Shown here: positions 36,352 to 44,135 of the stretch, piece after piece
Position numbering within the stretch: the first letter of the stretch is position 1
Layout of the letters: every line of letters starts with the position of its first letter
Assembly: GCA_900618065.1 (NCBI GenBank)
Contig: UYIL01000003.1
Location: forward strand, 1,922,001-1,986,000
Source: Streptococcus thermophilus
Lineage (GTDB): Bacteria; Actinomycetota; Actinomycetes; Mycobacteriales; Mycobacteriaceae
Length of the DNA stretch: 64,000 bases
Direction: 5' to 3'
Made by a program: the position numbers and the translations under genes
The notes under the pieces: model-generated
Databases searched by the model: none
What the model saw: only the letters and a program-made list of their open reading frames with translations
What the model was told of the DNA's origin: nothing

Positions 36352-39077
36352 CGCTCATCAATAGCGTCGAGCACACCGGACGGCCACACCACGTTCTTCG
36401 CCAGCGGGATCTGGTGCGAGGCGCTTTCCAGAATGTGCATGAAGTAGCCGGCAGTGTTCGGGATCGCCACGATGTCACCCGCCCGCACCCCACGGGGGAA
36501 ACGGATGCGCCGCCGCAGGATCACCTCGTCTTCGATGCAGTAGGCACCCACCAGGAACGCCTCGACCTCTTCGTCACTTGAACCGGGTTCATCCGTCACC
36601 AGTATCGGGTCCACCAGGTAATCGTCCGACGTGGTTCGGCATTGCGTCCGGTTCATCGCCAGACCCACCAGCGGTAGCCCATCGCTGCGGTGCTTGGTGA
36701 ATTCGACGGTGGCGAGGATGAGGCCGCAGCCGTCGAGAAGCGAACGGCCTGGCTCCAAATGCAACCGTAAGCCGCGTGAGGTGAGCTCTTGCGCAACACC
36801 GTCGGCGAGCACGTCGCGCAGCCATGCGCCGCGCACGGGCCGTTGCCAGTAAGGGTAGGTGTTCAGCAGCGGGTCGCCCTTCCACGTGAATGGCTCCGCG
36901 TAGCCCTCCCGCATGGCGCGTAGCGAGTCTTGGGCGTGATTCCACTGCTCCTCATCGTCGAGGTAGCTCATCGGCACACCGCCGCCCACATCAATGAACT
37001 GCGGGTCGTGCCCGCTCGCCCGCAGCTTATCGACGAGCCCCACGCACTCCCGCAACGCCGCCGACCGGTCGGCCGCAGCGTAGCCGTGGAGGTGCACATG
37101 CACCCCGGCTACCCTGATAGTGCCCGAAGGCTCGCTCAACCGCTGCGCCCACACATGGGAGCGTTCACCGAAACGCGTCGGCGGCATTGTTTCCGGATCG
37201 GGCGCGAGACGCGGAGCCACCAACGCAGTCCGGCCGCTCGCAATGGCGATGATGCGTTCCAACTCGGTGACATTGTCGGCGGAGATGACCACCCCGTTTG
37301 CAACCGCGAGCTCAAGCAGTGCGTCCGACTTGATCGCTGCAGAGAGGATGATCCGCTCTCCCGGCACGCCACGGTTCAGCACCTGGCGCAGCTCGTTCTC
37401 ACTGGCGACGTCGACACCATGCCCGGCGTTGCGCATCGTGTCCACAAACACGAGTCCCTTGTTAGCTTTGCGGGCGAAGAAGACTTTCACTTCGACGCCC
37501 ATGGAGGCGCCAGCGCTGACGAGCTCGTCGACGTTAGCCAGCATCGGTTCCGGGTTGAGCACGTTGACCGGGCTGGAAAATTCCTCGAGCAGGTTCCGGC
37601 AGCCGTTGTAGTCGCTGGTGAGTTCCTCAGCCCAGGGCTCAATCCGGGCTGTCATCGGCGGGACACCGTGCACGCGCTCGGGATTCTCCATTGCCTCAGT
37701 GACAACGCGGCGTGCCCACCGCGGGATCTCGTCATGCTGCGTCCGATTCAAGGTGTCTAGGCCCAGCACCCACCCTTCCGTCATGCGGCCTGCCGCCGCG
37801 ATGTGGCGCTGACCGGTGATTGTGGCATCTCGGTCAATGATGAGACCATTCGTTTCAGGGTCGACAGTGCCGATGCCGCGGTCTACCAGGTCCGCCACCA
37901 GGGTGCCCGGCACGACCCCGGGTGATGCGATGACTCCGTCGATCACGACAGTCGCGCCGACTTCGCGCGCGGCGGCCGCAAGATCGGCGTCGTTGCCCCC
38001 GCGGTCGAGAATGTCAGTCCGCACGATTCCCTTATCGATCAGGTCCAAAAGATCAGCGGCGGGACCGGCGAAGGGGCCGAACGCGATACGCTCGAGGCGG
38101 CGGGTGAGCTCGCCAAAGCTGTCAAAGCTCTCCCGCCCGCCGAAGGAGGCACGCTCAATCACGGCTGGGTACGCCTTGCGGAAGGCGATGCCCACAGCGT
38201 GCGCGGGCGTGATCGCCTCAGTAACGGAGCGCCGGAAATCCTCCACCGGATCGCCTTGATCGGTTCCGGCCAGAACCTGCTCAACTGCATCGCGGTCTGT
38301 GTGGCCGGTCTCGCGCTCGAGAATCCCGGCCGCGCATTCGGCCAGCGCGTCCACGATGTCCTGAGTGCGTGCTGCTGCCCGGATGGCGTCCTGGGCGCGG
38401 TGGACGAGATCGTCGATAACCGTTGTGGGCTCATGTTTGGCCTCCATGAACCTACCTGAGCGTGTCACCGGGTAAATGGCCTGCGCGCCGATGACGCGCG
38501 TGATGTCGATGAACGTTAGTGCTGCACCGCGCACCACCACCACGTCATCGGGAGCCACCGTCGCAAGAGCCTGCGGCGTGGCGGGCGCAATGACTCGCAC
38601 GCTCTCCCCCAGGCCCAGATCCGCGTGGGCCAACGACCCGGGCCAGTCGACGGCGTGGCCGGTGGTGAGTAGGATTTCGTCGAAAAGCGTGCCCTCGACC
38701 TCCCATTGTTCGCCTCGGGGACGAATGTCCTTGACCCATGTGCGCTGCCAAGCAATCGTGCAGTTGCGCGGGGCGAAGGTCTGTAGATCGCGCCATGCTT
38801 GCCTAAGGAACTCACCGGCGGTGCTGCGCGACGCGGGCTCATCTTCACGGCTGAAGCCTTCGAAGTTGTGCCTGTGCGAGCGGATTGCGCTGTGCGGCAC
38901 GTTGAGCACCCACTGCTCAGGCTGGTCCAGCTCGTATGCGTTCCGCGCGCCGACCGAGCCGTCAGTGAACACAGTCAGATCAATGGCCACGCCGCGCTGG
39001 CGGGCGAGTTCGAATAACTCTTCGGCGGCCCAGAGTCCCCGCGGGCCTCCACCGATAACCGCAACTGTTCTACCCAC
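36348..39077 (-). CDS. Fusion: FAD/NAD(P)-binding protein + type III PLP decarboxylase
   Basis: 909 residues. The N-terminal part (about 1-470) is a NAD_binding_9-type dinucleotide-binding domain with VAVIGGGPRGLWAAEEL and a second GHAVDW-like FAD region. The C-terminal part (about 505-909) has the alanine-racemase-fold decarboxylase signature: PLP lysine in FFARKANKG (about 530), HVHLHGY, FIDVGGGVP, LEPGRSLLDG and the partner-subunit Cys in GAYCIEDE. It resembles the decarboxylases for diaminopimelate, ornithine or siderophore precursors (Y4yA-like). GTG 39077, with GGGAG nine bases before it, is chosen; TTG 39080 is possible. Its start overlaps the preceding gene by 8 bp. Reaction unknown. 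Confidence 0.82.
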   Translation of the reverse strand: MGRTVAVIGGGPRGLWAAEELFELARQRGVAIDLTVFTDGSVGARNAYELDQPEQWVLNVPHSAIRSHRHNFEGFSREDEPASRSTAGEFLRQAWRDLQTFAPRNCTIAWQRTWVKDIRPRGEQWEVEGTLFDEILLTTGHAVDWPGSLAHADLGLGESVRVIAPATPQALATVAPDDVVVVRGAALTFIDITRVIGAQAIYPVTRSGRFMEAKHEPTTVIDDLVHRAQDAIRAAARTQDIVDALAECAAGILERETGHTDRDAVEQVLAGTDQGDPVEDFRRSVTEAITPAHAVGIAFRKAYPAVIERASFGGRESFDSFGELTRRLERIAFGPFAGPAADLLDLIDKGIVRTDILDRGGNDADLAAAAREVGATVVIDGVIASPGVVPGTLVADLVDRGIGTVDPETNGLIIDRDATITGQRHIAAAGRMTEGWVLGLDTLNRTQHDEIPRWARRVVTEAMENPERVHGVPPMTARIEPWAEELTSDYNGCRNLLEEFSSPVNVLNPEPMLANVDELVSAGASMGVEVKVFFARKANKGLVFVDTMRNAGHGVDVASENELRQVLNRGVPGERIILSAAIKSDALLELAVANGVVISADNVTELERIIAIASGRTALVAPRLAPDPETMPPTRFGERSHVWAQRLSEPSGTIRVAGVHVHLHGYAAADRSAALRECVGLVDKLRASGHDPQFIDVGGGVPMSYLDDEEQWNHAQDSLRAMREGYAEPFTWKGDPLLNTYPYWQRPVRGAWLRDVLADGVAQELTSRGLRLHLEPGRSLLDGCGLILATVEFTKHRSDGLPLVGLAMNRTQCRTTSDDYLVDPILVTDEPGSSDEEVEAFLVGAYCIEDEVILRRRIRFPRGVRAGDIVAIPNTAGYFMHILESASHQIPLAKNVVWPSGVLDAIDER

Positions 39078-40029
39078 CAAGATCCACTCCCAGCTTCTCA
39101 GCGACCCACTCGTCGTTGTACATCGTGTCCAGGTAGGCGATGCCAGAGTCGTGGAAAATCGCCACGACATCGCCGCTGAGTTCCGCATGCTTTTCGACGC
39201 ACGCAGCTACCGCTCCCCCGGACGCCCCCGGCAAGAATCCCGTCGCCGCTGCGAGACGACGTCCGGCTTGCACACAATCGGCCGCGCTGACGCGCACCAC
39301 CTCGTGCGGGGAGACGTCGCTGGCGAGATCCGGAACAACGCCCGCGCCGAAGCCGGGCAGCAAGCGCTCCCCTCGCTCACCGCCGAAGAGAACCGACCCT
39401 TCCGCATCCACTGCGATGACAGTGGTGTCTAAGCTGTGCTCCTCGATGTAGCGCAAGCAGCCGCCAACGGTGCCCGTCGTACTCACCGCTACCACCAGAT
39501 AGTCGGGCGCATGCCCGAGCTGCTCCACAATCTCGCGCATCGTGCCTTCGCTGTGCGCGGTGAACGCAGCGCGGTTGGAGTACTGGTCCAAGTTGACCGC
39601 ACCGAGCTTGTCGACGAGCTCCGCAACCTTCATCCTCCGCGCCGCCAGCCAGTCCCCCGTGCGGGGATCCGGCTTCGTGACCGCGTGGATTGTCGCACCG
39701 AGCGCCTCCATGTGCGCCACTGTTGACGCGTTCGTGCGCTGGTCCACCACGCAGTGGAAATCCCACCCGCCGACCGCTGCCTCCCGAGCTAAAGCGACCC
39801 CGAGGTTGCCGGAGCTCGACTCGACCACCGTCACACCAGGCCCGACGATTCCCTGCTCTTCTGCGGCTTTCACCAACGCCCGGGCTGTGCGGTCTTTCGC
39901 GCTGCCTCCGGGGTTGAAGGATTCCAGCTTTCCCCATACCCGCAGGCTATCGGTTCCCGCTTCTCCGGTGTCCAGACGAATGAGTGGCGTGGCGCCTATG
40001 GTGTCGAGCAGCCGATGGTTTTCAATCAT
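39070..40029 (-). CDS. SbnA/cysteine-synthase-like PLP enzyme
   Basis: 319 residues, fold type II PLP. The PLP lysine is in NPGGSAKDRTARAL. The substrate-binding loop reads ESSSGNLGVALA instead of the TSGNTG loop of true cysteine synthases, and the phosphate loop is STTGTVGG. The ESSSGN loop is typical of SbnA-like enzymes that join O-phosphoserine and glutamate on the way to 2,3-diaminopropionate. ATG 40029 is the first start where homology begins. It overlaps the downstream decarboxylase fusion gene, so the two are probably translated together. Confidence 0.82.
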   Translation of the reverse strand: MIENHRLLDTIGATPLIRLDTGEAGTDSLRVWGKLESFNPGGSAKDRTARALVKAAEEQGIVGPGVTVVESSSGNLGVALAREAAVGGWDFHCVVDQRTNASTVAHMEALGATIHAVTKPDPRTGDWLAARRMKVAELVDKLGAVNLDQYSNRAAFTAHSEGTMREIVEQLGHAPDYLVVAVSTTGTVGGCLRYIEEHSLDTTVIAVDAEGSVLFGGERGERLLPGFGAGVVPDLASDVSPHEVVRVSAADCVQAGRRLAAATGFLPGASGGAVAACVEKHAELSGDVVAIFHDSGIAYLDTMYNDEWVAEKLGVDLGG

Positions 40030-40071
40030 GCCCGCCACCTTATGTGAAGCGGGGTAGCTAGGCTGGTGCGC

Positions 40072-40476
40072 ATGAGCGACAACAATACTCAGGACAACCG
40101 ATACGACGCTGGCATCACCGTCCGCCGTGAAGTGATGGGCGATGAGTTTGTCGACGCGGCTCTTGAACGCAACGCGGGCAAAGACGGCGAAGAACTGCAG
40201 CACCACGTCACGGCCACGGTGTGGGGTTCTGTCTGGACACGCGACGGTCTCTCGCGCCGCGACCGCAGCTTGCTCAATATCGGCATGCTAGTCGCCTTAC
40301 GCGCCACTGAGGAGCTGCGCGGTCACGTCCGCGGCGCGCTGGTTAACGGCCTCACGCGCGAGGAGATCACCGAGGCGATCATCCACTCCTCGGGGTACTG
40401 TGGTGCCCCCGCGGCGCTTTCCGCTATGAAGGTGGCACAGGAGGTCCTGGAGGCAGAGCTCGGCCCCAAGAACTAG
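40072..40476 (+). CDS. Carboxymuconolactone decarboxylase family protein
   Basis: 134 residues, close to PcaC of the beta-ketoadipate pathway, with the family core LSRRDRSLLNIGMLVALRA and the C-terminal EEITEAIIHSSGYCGAPAAL. No other pathway genes are near, so the PcaC role is uncertain. AhpD-type CxxC is absent (a single Cys in SGYCG). Divergent from the SbnA-like gene by 42 bases. ATG 40072 is preferred over GTG 40066. It overlaps the convergent proline-rich gene by 4 bases. Confidence 0.85.
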   Translation: MSDNNTQDNRYDAGITVRREVMGDEFVDAALERNAGKDGEELQHHVTATVWGSVWTRDGLSRRDRSLLNIGMLVALRATEELRGHVRGALVNGLTREEITEAIIHSSGYCGAPAALSAMKVAQEVLEAELGPKN

Positions 40477-41249
40477 GGCTTGATGCTCAATCCCTGTTCT
40501 GCGCGCAAGTCGTCGGCGGAGATGTAGTAGGTCTCCATCGTTCCGTCGAGAACGACCATGAGGTTGGACATTTCGTCGGGCAGCCCTGCTCCGGCTTTGC
40601 TGAGCTCCGCGCGGATTTGTTCCGGTGCCCACGATGCGTCGATGGTGATCGGAATGGGCAGAGTCACACCGGCGATCTGAGACGTAATGGTCATTCTGGC
40701 CACAAGGATGTGGAAGTTCCCGTTGAGCGTGGTAATCACACCCGGGCCGGACCGCTGCCAGAGATCCTCCACCCCGGAGGGGGCACCAGGGAATCGCACA
40801 CGCAGGTTGTCCAATTCCACGCGGTTGCAGTCGATCCGGATCGCCGGCATGGACCCTTGCACCGTGTCCACCTGAACGTAGGACATCTTGACGTCTCCAA
40901 GCAGCTTCGTCGAATCCGATTGGACGGTGTACGTCTCTCCCGAGGGGGTCAACATGTTTTCGATTGGCGGCGGCGGGTCGAAGTCGAAACCGCCGATCTG
41001 CCGGGGCACAACGCCGCGACCCGATAACTGCGGCGGAAGGTCCAAGCCTTCAAGCTCGGGGGTTGGAGGCACCGGTGGCGGTGGAGGTAATGGGGGCAGT
41101 GATGGCGGTGCTGGAAGTGGCGGTGGCGGCGGGAGTTCGAGCGAAGGCAATGGTGGCAACGTAGGAAATTGCGCGACAGCGACCTGCGGCACGGCCACAA
41201 CCATCGTTGCGGCCGTGAGTGCTGCTGCTACCTGCCCCCTGAGTTTCAT
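40473..41249 (-). CDS. Exported protein with a proline-rich N-terminal region
   Basis: 258 residues from ATG 41249, which has GGAGAGAAG a few bases upstream. Signal peptide at about 1-26 ending near AVAQ. Residues about 28-75 are a run of Pro with Leu/Pro pairs (PPLPSLELPPPPPLPAPPSL), likely an extended stalk. The remaining 180 residues are a soluble domain with one Cys and no recognised motif. It overlaps the DUF6114 gene stop (ATGA), indicating coupled translation. Confidence 0.78.
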   Translation of the reverse strand: MKLRGQVAAALTAATMVVAVPQVAVAQFPTLPPLPSLELPPPPPLPAPPSLPPLPPPPPVPPTPELEGLDLPPQLSGRGVVPRQIGGFDFDPPPPIENMLTPSGETYTVQSDSTKLLGDVKMSYVQVDTVQGSMPAIRIDCNRVELDNLRVRFPGAPSGVEDLWQRSGPGVITTLNGNFHILVARMTITSQIAGVTLPIPITIDASWAPEQIRAELSKAGAGLPDEMSNLMVVLDGTMETYYISADDLRAEQGLSIKP

Positions 41250-41725
41250 GCGGGCTTCTCTCCAGGCGCCCAGGACAAAGCCCACGCCCCACCGATAAGG
41301 GCGAAGAGAGTGCCAATAATGAAACCGCCGAAATTCGATGTGGGCAAAGCGATGAATCCGAGCAACATGGCGGTCACCCCAGTGAGAATGCGGGCCTGGG
41401 GCTGCCCCCACGTCATCAAGCCACAAACGATGAGCAGAATACCTACGAGCAGAGTGGACACACCCGAGATCGTGCTGATCTGAATCATGATGTTGGATAC
41501 CTCGAAGGAGAGGTAAGCGGGCATGAGGATGATCACGCCGGCGAAGATCATGCACAGCCCAGCGCCGAACGGCCGCTGGCCGCGCCATCCCGCGAAACCG
41601 CGATTGATCTTCTCGACGTTGTCATCTGTGTCGGCGGGACCCTCCGCCGTGCCGGGGGCGTTGGTGGGACCGTCGAAGAGTTCGTTGATGCCCCCGTGCT
41701 CCGGCCCACGTGAATTAGCAGTCAC
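41246..41725 (-). CDS. DUF6114 family membrane protein
   Basis: 159 residues. A polar N-terminal tail of about 45 residues precedes GWRGQRPFGAGLCMIFAG and four transmembrane helices (to about 150). This is the DUF6114 pattern, which in other actinobacteria is found next to DUF6230 genes. Function is unknown. The reading frame overlaps the DUF6230 gene end by 11 bases. Confidence 0.8.
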   Translation of the reverse strand: MTANSRGPEHGGINELFDGPTNAPGTAEGPADTDDNVEKINRGFAGWRGQRPFGAGLCMIFAGVIILMPAYLSFEVSNIMIQISTISGVSTLLVGILLIVCGLMTWGQPQARILTGVTAMLLGFIALPTSNFGGFIIGTLFALIGGAWALSWAPGEKPA

Positions 41726-42284
41726 CTTCGCCCTCTTTCACCACCTTAATCTGCCCGCCGGCGGCCGTGAGCTTGTCGGCGGACAACGACGTGGCGTAGA
41801 TCAACTGGTCCTTTGCCGAAAGGTGAGTCATGGAGATACCAAAGGAACCAGGTTCCGCCTTGTCGGACAGCTGTCTGGCGTCAACGCCGATCTGGGGGTT
41901 GGTCATTGTCATAGAGCCGTTCAGCTCTTTCGCGCCAATGACGAGGTTCGTAGCGGTTGTGCTCGCCCCCGGCGCCTTCATTTGGAATCGACGGTCGCCC
42001 AGGCCGGGAAGCTTGATCGGTGCGGACATGCACAGGTCCGTAATCGTCGCTTCCTCCAGCTTGAGGCGAGACACTGCTAATTCGTTGTCTTTCAACGTCT
42101 CGCGGTCAACGAAGAGGCTGAAAGTATCAGCCTCGATACCGCCGACTTGCTGGGTGAAGATGACATTCGACAACGCCAGCCCCGCCGTGACCCCGTTCTG
42201 CGCCATCGCCACACCTTCACCGGCGAGAATGATCAGCCCCACACCGGTGATAGCAGCAAACCGGAGTTTCTTGGTGTGTCCCAT
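41715..42284 (-). CDS. DUF6230 family exported protein
   Basis: 189 residues. ATG 42284 is chosen because AAGGAGC lies 6 bases upstream; a GTG at 42290 abuts that site. Signal/anchor at about 1-28, then a beta-rich domain containing DFSL-like VDRETLKDNELAVSRL, a single internal Cys and a C-terminal GEGDC. First gene of the three-gene envelope operon DUF6230-DUF6114-proline-rich protein. Confidence 0.8.
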   Translation of the reverse strand: MGHTKKLRFAAITGVGLIILAGEGVAMAQNGVTAGLALSNVIFTQQVGGIEADTFSLFVDRETLKDNELAVSRLKLEEATITDLCMSAPIKLPGLGDRRFQMKAPGASTTATNLVIGAKELNGSMTMTNPQIGVDARQLSDKAEPGSFGISMTHLSAKDQLIYATSLSADKLTAAGGQIKVVKEGEGDC

Positions 42285-42439
42285 GCCCACGCTCCTTTAT
42301 GTTTGTGTGGAAAACACTACTCCTGAGCGGACGCTACGTCAGCGAAACACGACGAAACCCCGGCGGTTTGCAAACAATGAACTGCTCCCCATTAGTTGGA
42401 CTGAGAAATCAGTTACCGACTAGTGGGGAGCAGTTTTCG

Positions 42440-42922
42440 TTGAGAGCACGAAGTTCGCTGAGTGAACATCAGCGTGAGCAGTTGGTAGATCTTTTTGAGC
42501 AGGGTATGGGTTCTCTAGCTGCTGCGAGTGTCCTTGGGGTCTCAAGAGATGCCGTCCGTTGTCTCTACCGTCGGTTTGTCCTGCATGGCAGTCTATGTCT
42601 CGTGGAGAAGCCGACAAAGCAACAGTACTTGTTTGAGACTAAGAAGGAAGTTGTCGAACGCCACCTCGCCGGCGAGACCGCGATGGATCTTGCACGTGAG
42701 TTTGGCCTGTCGTCAGATCAGCTGGTCAAATATTGGTCGTGGGAATGGCGCAAAGGTGGCGATGACGCGTTAAAACCGAAGCCGAAGGGCAGGCCCAAAG
42801 GCTCGGCCGCGCCGAAGGTGCTCACGGAGGAGGAGAAGCTGCGCCGCCAGATCGAGCGGTTGAAAGCGGAAAACGCCTACCTAAAAAAATTGCGGGACTT
42901 GAGGAATCAGGGACACGTCTGA
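42440..42922 (+). CDS. IS3-family transposase OrfA
   Basis: 160 residues from TTG 42440 (GGGGAG about 9 bases upstream); frames extending further left cross the IS boundary. Two helix-turn-helix units are visible (about 12-40 and 58-90) with a basic linker KPKPKGRPKGS and a coiled coil (about 125-150). The codons CTA AAA AAA TTG hold a run of seven A (42883-42889), a classic -1 slippery site. Confidence 0.85.
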   Translation: MRARSSLSEHQREQLVDLFEQGMGSLAAASVLGVSRDAVRCLYRRFVLHGSLCLVEKPTKQQYLFETKKEVVERHLAGETAMDLAREFGLSSDQLVKYWSWEWRKGGDDALKPKPKGRPKGSAAPKVLTEEEKLRRQIERLKAENAYLKKLRDLRNQGHV

Positions 42923-43782
42923 AAGTCCAGGCGATTGTCATCCTCAAGTCGCAGCACCGTTTGGAGTATCTCCTAGACGCGGCAGGTATGCCACGGTCGA
43001 CGTTCTTCTACCACCAGAAACGACTGAGCGAGCCGGATAAGCACGCGGTACTTAAGCACGCAATCCGGGAAAGCTTCGAGCGTAATAAGCATCGCTACGG
43101 TTACCGGCGGGTCCTGCTGGACCTGCGCAACGAGGGCTGGGTGGTTAACCACAAGGTGGTCTACAAGCTCATGCGCGAGATGGGTCTTCGGGCCAAGATC
43201 CGCCAGCGCCGGCGCTATGTTTCCTACGCCGGAACGATCAGCCACATCGCTGAGAACAAACTGGATCGCAAATTCAGCCCGGACACGCCGAACACCGCTT
43301 TTGTCAGCGACGTCACCGAGTTCAGGGTCGCAGGCCGCAAGGTGTATCTGTCACCCGTGATGGATCTGTTCGACCGCTCAATCGTCGCCCATACCGTGGC
43401 TACATCGCCGTCGACAGCGTTTACCGCTGCTTCATTGAACAAGGCGATCGCGGCGTGCGCGCCTGAACCCGGGTGGATGATGCACACCGATCAAGGCTTC
43501 CAGTACCAGCACGTCTCCTGGCGCGACTTGATCGACGACAACGGCGGTGTTCAGTCGATGTCGCGTAAAGCCAATTGCTACGACAACGCAGTTATGGAGA
43601 ACTTCTTCGGGCACGTGAAAACAGAGATGTACCACGGCGAAGTCTTCGACACTATCGAGGATTTCAACCAAGCGATCGATGACTACATCGAGTGGTACAA
43701 CACCAAACGCGTCCAACAACGACTCAAGGGCCTGACCCCGACGCAATATCGGAATCAGGCCCTTGAACCCCTAACCGCCTAG
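42889..43782 (+). CDS. IS3-family transposase OrfB, reached by -1 frameshift
   Basis: Reading shifts at the A7 run and stays open into OrfB. The first in-frame start of its own is TTG 42961. HTH_21 region (NKHRYGYRRVLLDLRNEG), then the rve core with D in FVSDVTEF, D in MMHTDQGFQ and E in DNAVMENFFGHVK. Intact DDE transposase of the IS150 group. Confidence 0.92.
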   Translation: MAGLEESGTRLKVQAIVILKSQHRLEYLLDAAGMPRSTFFYHQKRLSEPDKHAVLKHAIRESFERNKHRYGYRRVLLDLRNEGWVVNHKVVYKLMREMGLRAKIRQRRRYVSYAGTISHIAENKLDRKFSPDTPNTAFVSDVTEFRVAGRKVYLSPVMDLFDRSIVAHTVATSPSTAFTAASLNKAIAACAPEPGWMMHTDQGFQYQHVSWRDLIDDNGGVQSMSRKANCYDNAVMENFFGHVKTEMYHGEVFDTIEDFNQAIDDYIEWYNTKRVQQRLKGLTPTQYRNQALEPLTA

Positions 43783-43844
43783 AATTAAACCAGTCCAACT
43801 ATTGGGGGCTAGTTCACAACCGCCGGGGTGTGGATCGGTCACGG

Positions 43845-44039
43845 TTAGGTAGCCGCAGGAGCTTCTGGCTCATCGGGCTTGTTGCCCGAGAAGAAGAATG
43901 CGCAGAATATGGTCGCCGCTAGCGCAGACGAAATCATGGTCCGCATGGGAGAATCTTCCACCCCGATCCGAACGGCAACAACTGTCCAAACGGTAGCGGC
44001 GAACAGCGCGAGCAACAGACCAACAATATTTCTAACCAT
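43845..44039 (-). CDS. Small two-helix membrane protein P1
   Basis: 64 residues from ATG 44039, which has GGAGGG eight bases upstream. Two helices (about 4-23 and 30-51) flank a short loop with GVED. It ends in a Pro/Glu/Ala tail. It is related to the proteins at 45620 and 45875 (shared G, W, GxE and terminal GxxxP positions). Function unknown. Confidence 0.7.
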   Translation of the reverse strand: MVRNIVGLLLALFAATVWTVVAVRIGVEDSPMRTMISSALAATIFCAFFFSGNKPDEPEAPAAT

Positions 44040-44135
44040 GACAAGCCCTCCATTGGCATCTCGCTTCACTGACCTAATCAGGATTCAACCGGGATTCGTT
44101 ACGCCAATGTGCACAGGGCTTCGTGAACAAAAGAA

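Larger units (their letters stand above)
42394..43800 (+). mobile_element. IS3-family insertion sequence (IS150-type layout), 1407 bp
   Basis: Terminal inverted repeats AGTTGGACTG (42394-42403) and CAGTCCAACT (43791-43800). ATT is duplicated at 42391-42393 and 43801-43803. It carries orfA and orfB with a -1 frameshift site between them. The empty site is a near-palindrome, GAACTGCTCCCC-ATT-GGGGGCTAGTTC, so it landed in the loop of a hairpin. Confidence 0.9.

Noticed and set aside
40072..40476. Part of a beta-ketoadipate (pca) cluster
   Set aside because: Only one PcaC-like gene is present and its neighbours are unrelated, so no pathway is claimed.
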